Of a stretch of 21,205 nt of DNA, positions 9,702 to 17,930 are shown piece after piece. Position 1 is the stretch's first letter; each line of letters opens with the position of its first letter. The stretch is from the NCBI GenBank assembly GCA_002455335.1, contig DKKP01000157.1:14427-35631 (forward strand), written 5' to 3'. Position numbers and translations under genes: made by a program. The DNA comes from Anaerolineales bacterium UBA6663. Lineage in GTDB: Bacteria > Chloroflexota > Anaerolineae > Anaerolineales > UBA6663. Under the pieces are notes generated by a model. That model made no database searches. It saw only the letters and a list, made by a program, of their open reading frames with translations, and was not told the DNA's origin.

Positions 9702-11681
9702 ATGGCAGGTGAATCGGCCTACGGGCCGCCCAAGCCGCTCTCTGTTATGTCGTCGGGTGGGACCCCGGCGGCCGAGCGGTTGCGCCTGGGAGGCCCTCGG
9801 TTTGGGCTTCAGGTCAAGCTGATCCTCCCGTACATCCTTCTGACCCTGGTCCTGGCGATTGCCGCGGTATTCGTCGTCACGCAGCTTGCCTCGCAGGCCG
9901 TTCGGCAGCGCTATGCCGATCAGGTGCGCGCGACCGTCGAAAACGCCGGGCACGCTCTGACGCGGATTGCGGCCGCTCAGCTCGACAGCCTGCGACTGCT
10001 TGTCTTCACGCAGGGGCTGCCTGAAGCACTTGCGGCAGGCGAGGTCGATCGGGTGGTTGACCTGATACAGCCCATCGGTTTGAACGCCGGCGTTCCCGTG
10101 TTGGCAGTTGCCGATGCACAGGGTCGCCAACTCGTGGCCCTGACGCTGAACGCTGGCGGAACGGCCTATGAGCGCACGCAAGGAGCCGATCTCAGTCAGG
10201 TCGATATCGTGCGTCGCGTGCTGGCACGGGAATCGGATGCGTCGGGTGACAAGTTCGTGGGCATCCTGCATATCCAGGGCGCGTATTACCTCTTTACGAC
10301 GGCGCCGTTGACCGATGGTCAGGGCCAATTGCTTGGCGTGATGATGATGGGGCAAAGCCTGGATGAAGTGCTCAAAGAGGTCAAGGCCGTTTCGGGGGCG
10401 GAAGCCCTCGTGCTTGTCGACCGGTTGGGCAATCGCCTGGGCGCGATCTTGCCTGATGGTATGAGTGATCCCGGCGGTTTTTGGATCGAAACCGATGATC
10501 TCCCGATGCTCTTGACGGCGGAAGCCGTGGCCCCCGACGAAGTCGACATCGCGGGCCGTCCCTTCCTGCGTCAGATGGCGCCACTCAGTCTGCGAGGCGA
10601 AGTGGTCGGCGCGCTCGCTGTCGGCGTCGACGTTGCTCCGCTGCGGGCGCAGGAGGCCGAGCTGACGACGCGGCTCGCGTTGCTGTTCACGGGCGCCATG
10701 CTGGCCGTGCTGGCCGTCGGCTATGTGATCAATCGTAGCATCGTCGAGCCGGTCGACAAACTTCGCCGCATGGCGCTTGCCGTCGCTGACGGGGATCTTG
10801 ATCAGCGGCTTCGTCTGCCGCAAAACGACGAGATCGCGGATCTCGCCCTGACGTTCTCTGAGATGACAGAGCGCCTGGCCGAGCGAACACGCGAGTCGGA
10901 ACGGCTCCACGCCGAAACGATGGAGCGCGCGCGGCAACTCGAGGATACGAACCAGCGTCTGCGCAAAGCCCAACAGCAGCTTGTGCAATCCGAGAAACTG
11001 GCCTCGATCGGGCAGTTGACTGCCGGCATCGTCCATGATGTGAAGAACCCGTTGGCCGTGATCAAGGGCATCGCCGAGTTGGTCCAGCTCGAAGACGCCA
11101 CGCTGAGCACATTCGCGCAAGAACAGATCGGCCTGATCCGTGATAACGCCTCGCATGCCAATGCGATCGTCAGCGACCTGCTGACCTTTGCGCGCCAATC
11201 GACGCCACAGTGGCAGCGCCATGACCTGCGCGACACGATCCAGGCCGCGCTCCGCCTGACTGAGTATCTGCTGCGTCAGGCCGGTGTTCAGCCCGAGGCC
11301 GACTTGCCCGCCGACCCTGTGATGACGGTTTACGACAGCCGACAGATCGAGCAGGTGTTGATCAACCTGATCCAGAACGCGGCTCAAGCGATGCCGTCGG
11401 GCGGCGCTGTGCGGATCGCGCTCCGCGTGACGGGAGTGTATGCGTTGTTGACTGTGGCCGACACAGGCGTGGGGATCGGGCCCGAGCAGATCGGGCGGGT
11501 GTTCGACCCGTTCTACACCACGAAGTCGGAGGGCGAAGGCACCGGTCTGGGGCTGTCGGTGACCTATGGGATCATCAGCCAGCATGGGGGCGAGATCTGG
11601 GCCTCGAGCGAACGAGATCGGGGCACGACCTTCTCAATCCGTCTGCCGATTCGAGATCAGGCTCCGGAGCAATCATTTTGA
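9702..11681 (+). CDS. Sensor histidine kinase with Cache-like extracytoplasmic domain (NtrB-type core)
   Basis: 659 residues. A 37-residue polar N-terminus, membrane helix (about 38-60), a Cache-like alpha/beta sensor (about 65-315), second membrane helix (about 322-343), HAMP (344-398), coiled coil (395-430), HisKA with H445 in GIVHDVKNPL, and HATPase with N-box NLIQNA, D587-T-G-V-G and GTGLGLS. The H-box and ATPase resemble the NtrB/ZraS-like group. It should sense an external small molecule or envelope state and phosphorylate the response regulator encoded next, whose TTG start overlaps this stop by four bases. Start: ATG 9702 has no RBS but has a -10-like box seven bases upstream; ATG at codon 16 (9747) is an alternative. 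The 82-bp gap after the HPt gene holds only short weak stems. Confidence 0.93.
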   Translation: MAGESAYGPPKPLSVMSSGGTPAAERLRLGGPRFGLQVKLILPYILLTLVLAIAAVFVVTQLASQAVRQRYADQVRATVENAGHALTRIAAAQLDSLRLLVFTQGLPEALAAGEVDRVVDLIQPIGLNAGVPVLAVADAQGRQLVALTLNAGGTAYERTQGADLSQVDIVRRVLARESDASGDKFVGILHIQGAYYLFTTAPLTDGQGQLLGVMMMGQSLDEVLKEVKAVSGAEALVLVDRLGNRLGAILPDGMSDPGGFWIETDDLPMLLTAEAVAPDEVDIAGRPFLRQMAPLSLRGEVVGALAVGVDVAPLRAQEAELTTRLALLFTGAMLAVLAVGYVINRSIVEPVDKLRRMALAVADGDLDQRLRLPQNDEIADLALTFSEMTERLAERTRESERLHAETMERARQLEDTNQRLRKAQQQLVQSEKLASIGQLTAGIVHDVKNPLAVIKGIAELVQLEDATLSTFAQEQIGLIRDNASHANAIVSDLLTFARQSTPQWQRHDLRDTIQAALRLTEYLLRQAGVQPEADLPADPVMTVYDSRQIEQVLINLIQNAAQAMPSGGAVRIALRVTGVYALLTVADTGVGIGPEQIGRVFDPFYTTKSEGEGTGLGLSVTYGIISQHGGEIWASSERDRGTTFSIRLPIRDQAPEQSF

Positions 11682-12436
11682 GCGAGCTGCGCGTGCTTGT
11701 CGTGGATGACAACGATTCGTTTCGCGGGTTGATGGCCACCCATCTCTCGCGCTCGGGCTTTCGCGTCGATGTCGCGGTCGATGGCCTTGAGGCGCTCGAG
11801 TTGATCCGGCGGGCGCCCAAGGCCTATGGCGTGATGGTGACCGACCTGATGATGCCGCGTTTGAACGGGCTTGAACTGGTCCGCGAGGCGCGGCGCCTCG
11901 ACCCGAATCTGCAGATCGTGGTTATCACAGCCGCGACGACGCTCGAGATGGCGATCGCGGCACTGCGTGCTGAAGGTGCATACGATTATCTGCTCAAGCC
12001 GCTTGAGGCCATCGGCGAATTGACCGTGGCCGTGGAGCGCGCCGCGGCGCACCGCGAATTGCAGATCGAACAACTGCGCCTGCGTGACCAACTGGCTCAA
12101 CAGGCGGCGCAGTTTCAGACCGTGGTGTACTACAGCAGCGACGCCATCCTGGCCGCCGACAGTCGGGATGTGTTGACGGTGTGCAACCCGGCCGCAACCC
12201 GGCTTTTGGGTCAGGATGCGCCGATCGGACAAGCCGCTCATTCGATGCTGCCCGCCTTGCTGGCAACGCTATTGGTCAGTTGGCGCTCCAAGCCCGAGCC
12301 TGAGGCCCAGACTTTCGAGGTGCGCTGGCCAACCCATCGGCAGCTGCAATCCGTCGCGCTGGCGCCGTTGCCTGGCAACGGTACGCGGCCCGGCTGGGTG
12401 ATGGTCTTGCGTGACGTGAGTCATCTGGCGGAATGA
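11678..12436 (+). CDS. Response regulator with receiver and PAS domains, no DNA-binding domain
   Basis: 252 residues. Receiver domain 1-120 with acidic pair D10/D11, phospho-acceptor D56 (VTDLMMP), T84 and K107. A short coiled coil (about 120-145) precedes a PAS-like domain (about 147-250: SSDAILAADSRD, then NPAATRLLG, ending VMVLRDVSHLAE). There is no helix-turn-helix, GGDEF, EAL or kinase output. The start is TTG 11678, overlapping the kinase TGA as TTGA, with GGAG at 11666-11669 and an eight-base spacer. It is the likely partner of the kinase just upstream and possibly of the HPt protein. With a bare PAS at the end, output is probably by protein binding or heterodimerisation (inference). 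The receiver assignment is firm; the PAS is weaker but its ends match. Confidence 0.9.
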   Translation: MSELRVLVVDDNDSFRGLMATHLSRSGFRVDVAVDGLEALELIRRAPKAYGVMVTDLMMPRLNGLELVREARRLDPNLQIVVITAATTLEMAIAALRAEGAYDYLLKPLEAIGELTVAVERAAAHRELQIEQLRLRDQLAQQAAQFQTVVYYSSDAILAADSRDVLTVCNPAATRLLGQDAPIGQAAHSMLPALLATLLVSWRSKPEPEAQTFEVRWPTHRQLQSVALAPLPGNGTRPGWVMVLRDVSHLAE

Positions 12437-12440
12437 CGCG

Positions 12441-13220
12441 ATGGATCAGCGATTGCGTTTTAGTTTGATCGTGGTCGGGCTGGCCGGTGTGACGCTGACC
12501 AGCTTGTGGGCCGCAGCTCAGCTTGCGCTCCAGAGCGTCGGCTCGGGCGATCCAATTCCCGTTCTGCAGAGTATCGGCGCCAATTACGGCGTCTGGCAGT
12601 TCGCGCCGATGCCGGCGATCAGCACCGAGATCGTCACGGAGATCGTTGTCGAGCGCACGCTTGTCCCTGCCACGGCCGGCCCGACGCGGCCGGCCCTGGT
12701 GTTCGGGCCGACGATCACGCCGCTCCCGACACGCACACCTGCGCCGCCTTCGCCGACGACCCCGCCCACTGACGCGGTCGTGATCGTTGCGCCAAGCGCC
12801 ACGGCTCAACCTTCACCGACACAGGCGCCGACCTCGACCTGGCTGCCCCTATTCACGGCGACGCCGACGCTTGCGCCTTCGAGCACGCCGACCCAATTGC
12901 CCCCGCCGCCACCCTCGGCCACGTCAACGGTGACCCCGCGTCCGACGCACGCTGTGCCGACAGAGTTCATCCCGCCGACCAGCACCCAGATCCGGACCGA
13001 CACACCGATCCCGCCGCTCCCGGGCACCCCGAGCGCCACGCTCATCCCGACAGACAGCTTCCCAACCGAGACGTGGCTGCCGCCGGCAACCCGTACGGCA
13101 AGCGCCACGCCGCCGGTCCATACAGAGACTGCGACCGCCGTGCCGACCTGGACGGTTCAGGCCACAAGCACGCCGCAACCCGACACGCCTACACCGGCTG
13201 GCCCGACGGCGACGCCCTGA
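12441..13220 (+). CDS. Membrane-anchored or secreted Pro/Thr-rich low-complexity protein
   Basis: 259 residues. An N-terminal hydrophobic stretch (about 8-32) after a short basic start (MDQRLR) looks like a signal peptide or signal anchor. Residues 33-75 are ordinary. From about 76 to the end the chain is dominated by Pro, Thr, Ser and Ala in loose TPxPxxT repeats and ends in TPAGPTATP. Such stalks are common in Chloroflexota surface proteins and can be glycosylated, but here no folded domain follows the stalk and there is no C-terminal anchor. The ATG is four bases after the response-regulator stop, so it is probably co-transcribed with the relay. Function is unknown: it could be an extracellular spacer or a matrix component linked to the sensor. 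The low-complexity codons look like the neighbours in GC use. Confidence 0.75.
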   Translation: MDQRLRFSLIVVGLAGVTLTSLWAAAQLALQSVGSGDPIPVLQSIGANYGVWQFAPMPAISTEIVTEIVVERTLVPATAGPTRPALVFGPTITPLPTRTPAPPSPTTPPTDAVVIVAPSATAQPSPTQAPTSTWLPLFTATPTLAPSSTPTQLPPPPPSATSTVTPRPTHAVPTEFIPPTSTQIRTDTPIPPLPGTPSATLIPTDSFPTETWLPPATRTASATPPVHTETATAVPTWTVQATSTPQPDTPTPAGPTATP

Positions 13221-13245
13221 GGGGGATCGCCGTCGTGGCCGGAAC

Positions 13246-13279
13246 GACACAGCGCGGCATGGTTTCGCCGCGCTGTGTC
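13246..13279. terminator. Strong hairpin between convergent genes, probable bidirectional terminator
   Basis: Arms GACACAGCGCGGC (13246-13258) and GCCGCGCTGTGTC (13267-13279) are perfect complements over 13 bp around an eight-base loop. It lies in the 88-bp gap between the ends of the Pro/Thr-rich gene and the cation ATPase gene. No U-tract follows on either strand, so it is not a classic intrinsic terminator; it may stop RNA polymerase by structure alone or protect mRNA 3' ends. Confidence 0.6.
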
Positions 13280-13308
13280 TGTCACAAGCTGGCTCGCCGT
13301 AGCCGCCG

Positions 13309-16104
13309 TCAGGCCTCGGTTGCCCTGGATCGGGGCGATCGGCGCAGCAGCGCCTTTTCGACCTCCATCACGCCAAGCGTCAGCGCACCAAGACCGATCG
13401 CGATCGCGAGGTCGGCGGCCGCGAGCGCCTGTACCCCGAAAAACGCCTCCGAGGCGGGCAGGTAGATCGCGATGAGCTGCAAGGCCGTGACCAGGCCGAC
13501 CATCCCGAGCAGCAGCCGGTTGCCCCACAGATCGAGGGTGAAGATCGAGGCCCGAATCGAGCGCGAACCGAGCGCCTGGAAGACCTGGGCGAAGGCCAAC
13601 GTCGTGAACATCATCGTCTGCCATTCGGTTCGGCCCATGAGCGCATAGACCAGACCGACCCCGAGCACCACGGCGCCGATCCACAAGCCGAGCCAGGCGA
13701 CATGGGCCCCGAGCCCGCCGCTGAAGATCCCGGCGCGGGGCGACACCGGCGGTCGCTGCATGACGTCGCGCTCGGCGCGCTCGACGCCCAGGCCGAGGCC
13801 GAGGAGCCCGTCGGTCATCAAGTTGAGCCAGAGCAGTTGCAGCGGTCTGAGCGCAACGGGATCGATCGCTGCGACGCCGGGCAGAACGGCCAAGAGGCCG
13901 GGCCAGAGCAGCATCACCCCGACCTTGGCGACGTTGCCCGCCAGCGAGAACTTGACGAACCGGCGGACGTTGTCGTAGATCGTCCGACCTTCCTCGATCG
14001 CGGCCACGATCGTGGCGAAGTTGTCATCGCGCAGCACCATCGCCGCGGCCTCTTTGGAGACGTCGGTGCCCGTGATCCCCATCGCCACGCCGATGTCGGC
14101 CTGTTTGAGCGCCGGGGCATCGTTGACGCCATCGCCCGTCATCGCCACGACCTCGCCCTGCGCCTGCAGCGCCGAGACGATTCGCAGTTTGTGCTCGGGG
14201 GCGACACGAGCAAAGACCGAGACGCGCTTCACGGCCGCGGCGAGTTCGGCGTCGTTCATGTGCTCGAGCTCCACCCCGGTGACGACCTGCGCCGTAGCCG
14301 TGCCGGTTGTGGCAGCGTCGGCACCGCGCGCGATGCCGAGATCCCGCGCGATCCCGAGCTCGCGCGCGATCGCACTGGCCGTCAGTGGGTGATCGCCCGT
14401 GATCATGATCGGGCGGATACCGGCCTCCATCGCCCGCGCGGCCGCTACTCGGGCCGCCGGCCGCGGCGGGTCGATCATGCCGATCAGGCCGATGAAGGTC
14501 AGCTCGGTCTCGAGTTGAGTGCCGCTGACGGCCTGAGCATCACGCGCGGCGAAGCCGAGCACGCGTTGGCCCGCAGCGGCCAGCCGTCGGTTCGCGGTTT
14601 CGATACGGTCTCGCCATCCAGCGTCAAGCTGTTGGCGAGCCGTGCCATCCCAAACATGGGTCGCGATCTCGAGAAGGCCGTCGACCGCACCTTTGACGAA
14701 AGCGACCCGTTCGGGTGTCCGGCTGCCATCCGTCAGCGCAATGAGCCCCGGCGGGGTCGAACCATTGGCCGAGCGCAGATCGTGGACCGTGGTCATCCGC
14801 TTGCGCACGCTGTCGAAGGGCAGTTCCGCGACCCGCGGCATAGCGGTCTGCAGCGCGCGGGGGTCGAGTCCAGCGCGCTGGGCCGCAACGAGCAGTGCTC
14901 CTTCAGTCGGATCGCCGAGGAAGAGCGTGTTTCCGGCGTCGTCAAGGCCAAGCTGAGCATCGTTCGCCAGAGCGCCGGCCGTGAGCACAAGACGGGTGCG
15001 GTTCGGGATCAGGGCGCCCGGTTCGAGCGTGGTCAGATCGACAAGCTCGCCGGCCGTCTCGATCACGGTCACGGTCATGCGGTTCTCGGTGAGCGTGCCC
15101 GTCTTGTCGCTACAGATCACGGTCACCGAGCCCAGGGTCTCGACGGCCGGGAGCTTGCGGATCAGGGCGTTGCGCGCGAGCATCCGTTGCGCACCAAGCG
15201 CTAGCGTAAACGTCACCACGGCCGGCAACCCTTCAGGCACGACAGCGACAGCCACGCTGATCGCCGTTAGGACCATCTCGTCGATGGTCTCGCCGCGCAA
15301 CACGCCGATCACCAGGATCAGCCCGGCGACGACAGTGCCGACGAGCGCCAACAGCTTGCCGACCTGATCGAGCTTGCGTTGGAGGGGCGTGTGTCCCTGG
15401 CGCACGTCCTGGATCAGGCCGGCGATGCGGCCAAGTTCGGTGGACATGCCCGTGGCCACAACCACGGCGCGACCGCGCCCGTGGCTGACCTGCGTCCCGC
15501 GATAAGCCATGTTGCGCCGATCGCCCAGCGGCGCATCCTGCGCGGCGATCGAACCGACTTCCTTGTCGACCGGTTCCGACTCCCCGGTCAGCGACGCTTC
15601 TTGAATGCGGAGATGCGCGGCTTCGATCAAGCGCACGTCAGCGGGCACGAGGTTGCCGGCCTCCAGAGCGATGATGTCGCCGGGCACAAGCTCGCGCGCC
15701 GGCAGGTCGACCCACTGGCCCCCGCGGAGGGTGCGGGCGAGCTGCACGGTCAATTTCTTGAGCGCCGCAATCGCGCGCTCGGCGCGATATTCCTGCAGAA
15801 ATCCAAGGGCCACGAACAAGACCACGATCGCCAAGATCGCGCCGGCCTCGGTCCACTTGCCCAGCGCCGCTGAGAGCGCGCCGGCGCCGACCAAAATCAG
15901 CACCATGATGGCCGTCAGCTGCTCCCACAGAATCAGCCAGGGGCTCTTCGCCCCGCGTTCGATCAACTCGTTCGGCCCATGCGACTCAAGACGGTGTGCC
16001 GCTTCCGGGGCAGACAGGCCGGAGAGGGCTGAGCCCTGCAGGGTTTCGAGGGCCGTATCCGCATCGAGGACATGCCAGGGTGCGGGTGGGGTTGGGAGAG
16101 CCAT
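13309..16104 (-). CDS. P2-type cation-transporting ATPase (Ca2+-ATPase-like)
   Basis: 931 residues, the usual length for bacterial SERCA/PacL-like pumps. N-terminal cation-ATPase domain 8-75, actuator motif TGES (174-177), M4 motif VVPEGLP with E291, phosphorylated D333 in [11 protein letters not shown], nucleotide-site FVKGA (K471), hinge TGDGVNDAP (656-664), and M6 NLMTDG (761-766). About ten membrane helices. Cation site II ligands (E291, N761, D765) are kept. Site I is altered: the M5 glutamate is K727 (GNVAKV) and the M8 glutamate position is Q840. A single-ion, possibly electroneutral, pump is likely; Ca2+, Mn2+ or another cation remains open. ATG 16104 has GGAGG at 16121-16117 with a long 12-base spacer. 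A short tandem repeat ([12 protein letters not shown], 582-593) lies in the phosphorylation domain. It is convergent with the gene to its left and divergent from nnr. Confidence 0.93.
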   Translation of the reverse strand: MALPTPPAPWHVLDADTALETLQGSALSGLSAPEAAHRLESHGPNELIERGAKSPWLILWEQLTAIMVLILVGAGALSAALGKWTEAGAILAIVVLFVALGFLQEYRAERAIAALKKLTVQLARTLRGGQWVDLPARELVPGDIIALEAGNLVPADVRLIEAAHLRIQEASLTGESEPVDKEVGSIAAQDAPLGDRRNMAYRGTQVSHGRGRAVVVATGMSTELGRIAGLIQDVRQGHTPLQRKLDQVGKLLALVGTVVAGLILVIGVLRGETIDEMVLTAISVAVAVVPEGLPAVVTFTLALGAQRMLARNALIRKLPAVETLGSVTVICSDKTGTLTENRMTVTVIETAGELVDLTTLEPGALIPNRTRLVLTAGALANDAQLGLDDAGNTLFLGDPTEGALLVAAQRAGLDPRALQTAMPRVAELPFDSVRKRMTTVHDLRSANGSTPPGLIALTDGSRTPERVAFVKGAVDGLLEIATHVWDGTARQQLDAGWRDRIETANRRLAAAGQRVLGFAARDAQAVSGTQLETELTFIGLIGMIDPPRPAARVAAARAMEAGIRPIMITGDHPLTASAIARELGIARDLGIARGADAATTGTATAQVVTGVELEHMNDAELAAAVKRVSVFARVAPEHKLRIVSALQAQGEVVAMTGDGVNDAPALKQADIGVAMGITGTDVSKEAAAMVLRDDNFATIVAAIEEGRTIYDNVRRFVKFSLAGNVAKVGVMLLWPGLLAVLPGVAAIDPVALRPLQLLWLNLMTDGLLGLGLGVERAERDVMQRPPVSPRAGIFSGGLGAHVAWLGLWIGAVVLGVGLVYALMGRTEWQTMMFTTLAFAQVFQALGSRSIRASIFTLDLWGNRLLLGMVGLVTALQLIAIYLPASEAFFGVQALAAADLAIAIGLGALTLGVMEVEKALLRRSPRSRATEA

Positions 16105-16222
16105 CGTGCGTCAGTTCCTCCAGGTGATGGCCTGCATGTTCGATAAGGGCGGTTGGCCGGATCGCCGCGCCCGCAGGCGGCAGAACTTTACCGTCAACCG
16201 CGTCCGGCGGGGCCAATCAGGC

Positions 16223-16259
16223 TGTCGGCAAGCTGTCAGGCGTCCGACATCGGCTGACA
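16223..16259. promoter_or_regulatory. Four helically phased TGTCRG half-sites in a divergent spacer
   Basis: TGTCGG (16223), TGTCAG (16234), CCGACA (16244) and CTGACA (16254) start 11, 10 and 10 bases apart. The first two are forward and the last two are their exact reverse complements. This looks like an operator array on one face of the helix between the cation ATPase and nnr genes. As RNA the same elements would be interleaved (A B A' B'), which is a pseudoknot order. Confidence 0.45.
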
Positions 16260-16308
16260 ACTGACCAACCGACCAACCCAGCCCCTGAGCGTCGCGATCG
16301 GCAGGCGC

Positions 16309-16314
16309 TATACT
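16309..16314 (+). promoter_or_regulatory. -10 element of the nnr promoter
   Basis: TATACT, with a weak CTGAGC -35 candidate at 16285-16290 (18-base spacer). Transcription would begin near 16321, giving a short leader of about 20 bases before GTG 16344. Confidence 0.45.
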
Positions 16315-16333
16315 GAGGATTCGCAAGGGCTAT

Positions 16334-16338
16334 GGAGG
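16334..16338 (+). promoter_or_regulatory. Ribosome binding site deciding the nnr start
   Basis: GGAGG followed by five bases and GTG 16344. The upstream in-frame ATG at 16332 overlaps this element, so the GTG is the better start and yields MARIVTVEQM, the normal N-terminus of the family. Confidence 0.65.
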
Positions 16339-16343
16339 TCGAT

Positions 16344-17909
16344 GTGGCGCGGATCGTGACAGTCGAGCAGATGCGGGCTGCCGAGGCGGCGGCCGATGCT
16401 TCTGGATATCGCTACAGTGAGATGATGGAAACCGCCGGGCGGGCCGTCGCCGAAGCTGTGCTTGCGCGGCTCGAGGAACCCGATCGGCACAAAGTCGTGA
16501 TCCTGGCGGGCAGCGGCAACAACGGCGGCGACGGGCTGGTCTGCGCCCATTATCTGAGGAATGCCGGGATGGCGGTGGCCGTGTACCTCACCCGCACGCC
16601 GCCCGCAGACGACCCCAAAGTGAACCGTCTCAAGGAACGCGCGGTTCTGGTCGCTGACGCCGATCAAGATCTTGAGGGGATCGTGCTGAGCCGCCTGCTT
16701 GGCTCGGCCACGGTCGTGATCGATGCGCTCGTCGGCACGGGTGCCCGGCTGCCATTGTCGGCCCGACCGGCCCAAGTGCTCGGCGCGCTGCACGATCGGT
16801 TGAGTCGGCCGGATGCCCGGCCGATGATCGTGGCTGTTGATTGTCCATCGGGATTGGAGTGCGATACCGGGGCCTGTGACCCGCTGCTGGTCGCCGCCGA
16901 CCTGACCGTGACCTTCGCGGCCTGGAAGCGCGGCTTCCTGGCTTTCCCAGCGCATTCGTCGCTGGGTGAGCTCGTCGTGGCCGATATCGGCCTCGGGCCT
17001 TTTGTCTCACAACAGGCGCCATTGATGATGAGCGCCGCGTCGGCGGCCGAGATCCTGCCGATCCGTCCACGCGACGCACACAAAGGCACGTTTGGTCGCG
17101 CGCTCGTGGTGGCCGGCAGCCGGGCGTTTGTCGGCGCTGCAGCCCTCGCCGGGGAGGCGGCCTATCGGGTCGGCGCCGGGCTTGTCGAGCTTTCGACGCC
17201 GGCCGAGGTGTGGCCGATCCTGGCGGGCCTGGTCCCCGAGGCGATCGGCCTGCCGTTGCCATCCGATGAGGGCGCGCTCGACGGACGGGCGTTAGGGCCA
17301 TTGCGCGATGCGTCGAGCCGCGCGACGGCCACGCTGGTCGGGCCCGGGCTGGGCTCGAGCTCCGGCGTTCACGCATTGCTTGCCGGCTGTCTTGAAGCCG
17401 AGACAGGTCTGGCGTGGGCGCCGGGTCGGGTGGTCATCGACGCCGAGGGCTTGCGCGCCGTTGCGACTGTTGCCGATTGGCCGCGCAAGTTGCCTGCCTC
17501 TTCGGTGCTGACCCCACATCCCGGCGAGTTCTCGGCGCTGACCGGCCTGAGCACTCGGGAGATCCAGGCAGACCGCATCGGCGCAGTCGAGCGAGCCGCG
17601 CGCACCTGGGGCCACGTCGTGCTTCTCAAGGGCGCGTTTACCGTGATGGCGTCACCGGATGGTGCGCTTCGGGTGCTGCCGTTCGCGGAGCCGGCGTTGG
17701 CGCGCGCCGGCACGGGAGACGTGCTCAGCGGCCTGATCGTCGGGCTGTTGGCGCAAGGGATCGCGCCGTTCGAAGCCGCGTGTGCCGCGGGCTGGCTCCA
17801 CGGCCGCGCCGCCGAACTGGCCGTAAAGCGCCTGGGCACTGCAACGAGCGTCGTGGCTCGCGACGTGGTCGCGGCCATACCGGCTGTGCTCGGCGAACTT
17901 GGTCGTTGA
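16344..17909 (+). CDS. nnr: Bifunctional NAD(P)H-hydrate epimerase / ADP-dependent NAD(P)H-hydrate dehydratase
   Basis: 521 residues from GTG 16344 (525 if ATG 16332 is used). The N-terminal YjeF_N epimerase domain (about 1-220) has VTVEQMRAAE, the Rossmann motif AGSGNNGGDG and DCPSG. The C-terminal carbohydrate-kinase-like domain (about 235-520) has HKGTFGRALVVAGS, TPHPGEF, LLKGAFTV and AGTGDVLSG with the catalytic Asp. The enzyme repairs damaged nicotinamide cofactors: it interconverts R and S forms of NAD(P)HX and dehydrates the S form using ADP. Cytosolic housekeeping role. It has its own promoter (TATACT 16309) in a spacer shared with the cation ATPase, and its stop lies 21 bp from the end of the convergent DUF4380-like gene. 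Function is secure from domain motifs. Confidence 0.95.
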   Translation: MARIVTVEQMRAAEAAADASGYRYSEMMETAGRAVAEAVLARLEEPDRHKVVILAGSGNNGGDGLVCAHYLRNAGMAVAVYLTRTPPADDPKVNRLKERAVLVADADQDLEGIVLSRLLGSATVVIDALVGTGARLPLSARPAQVLGALHDRLSRPDARPMIVAVDCPSGLECDTGACDPLLVAADLTVTFAAWKRGFLAFPAHSSLGELVVADIGLGPFVSQQAPLMMSAASAAEILPIRPRDAHKGTFGRALVVAGSRAFVGAAALAGEAAYRVGAGLVELSTPAEVWPILAGLVPEAIGLPLPSDEGALDGRALGPLRDASSRATATLVGPGLGSSSGVHALLAGCLEAETGLAWAPGRVVIDAEGLRAVATVADWPRKLPASSVLTPHPGEFSALTGLSTREIQADRIGAVERAARTWGHVVLLKGAFTVMASPDGALRVLPFAEPALARAGTGDVLSGLIVGLLAQGIAPFEAACAAGWLHGRAAELAVKRLGTATSVVARDVVAAIPAVLGELGR

Positions 17910-17930
17910 GCGCCGATCGCGGAGCCCGGC

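Noticed and set aside
9603..11585. A 660-codon open frame antisense to the Cache-type sensor kinase
   Set aside because: Its translation is rich in His, Arg, Gln and Asp with no domain, as expected for the complement of a GC-rich gene; the sense frame has complete HAMP, HisKA and HATPase motifs.
14335..14385. Short repeats rich in CGCGAT around the [12 protein letters not shown] segment
   Set aside because: An in-frame micro-duplication inside the ATPase gene in CG-rich codons; it does not look like a mobile or regulatory repeat.
13702..15204. A 500-codon plus-strand open frame inside the cation ATPase gene
   Set aside because: Antisense shadow with His/Arg/Asp-rich composition; the minus strand encodes all P-type ATPase motifs across the same interval.
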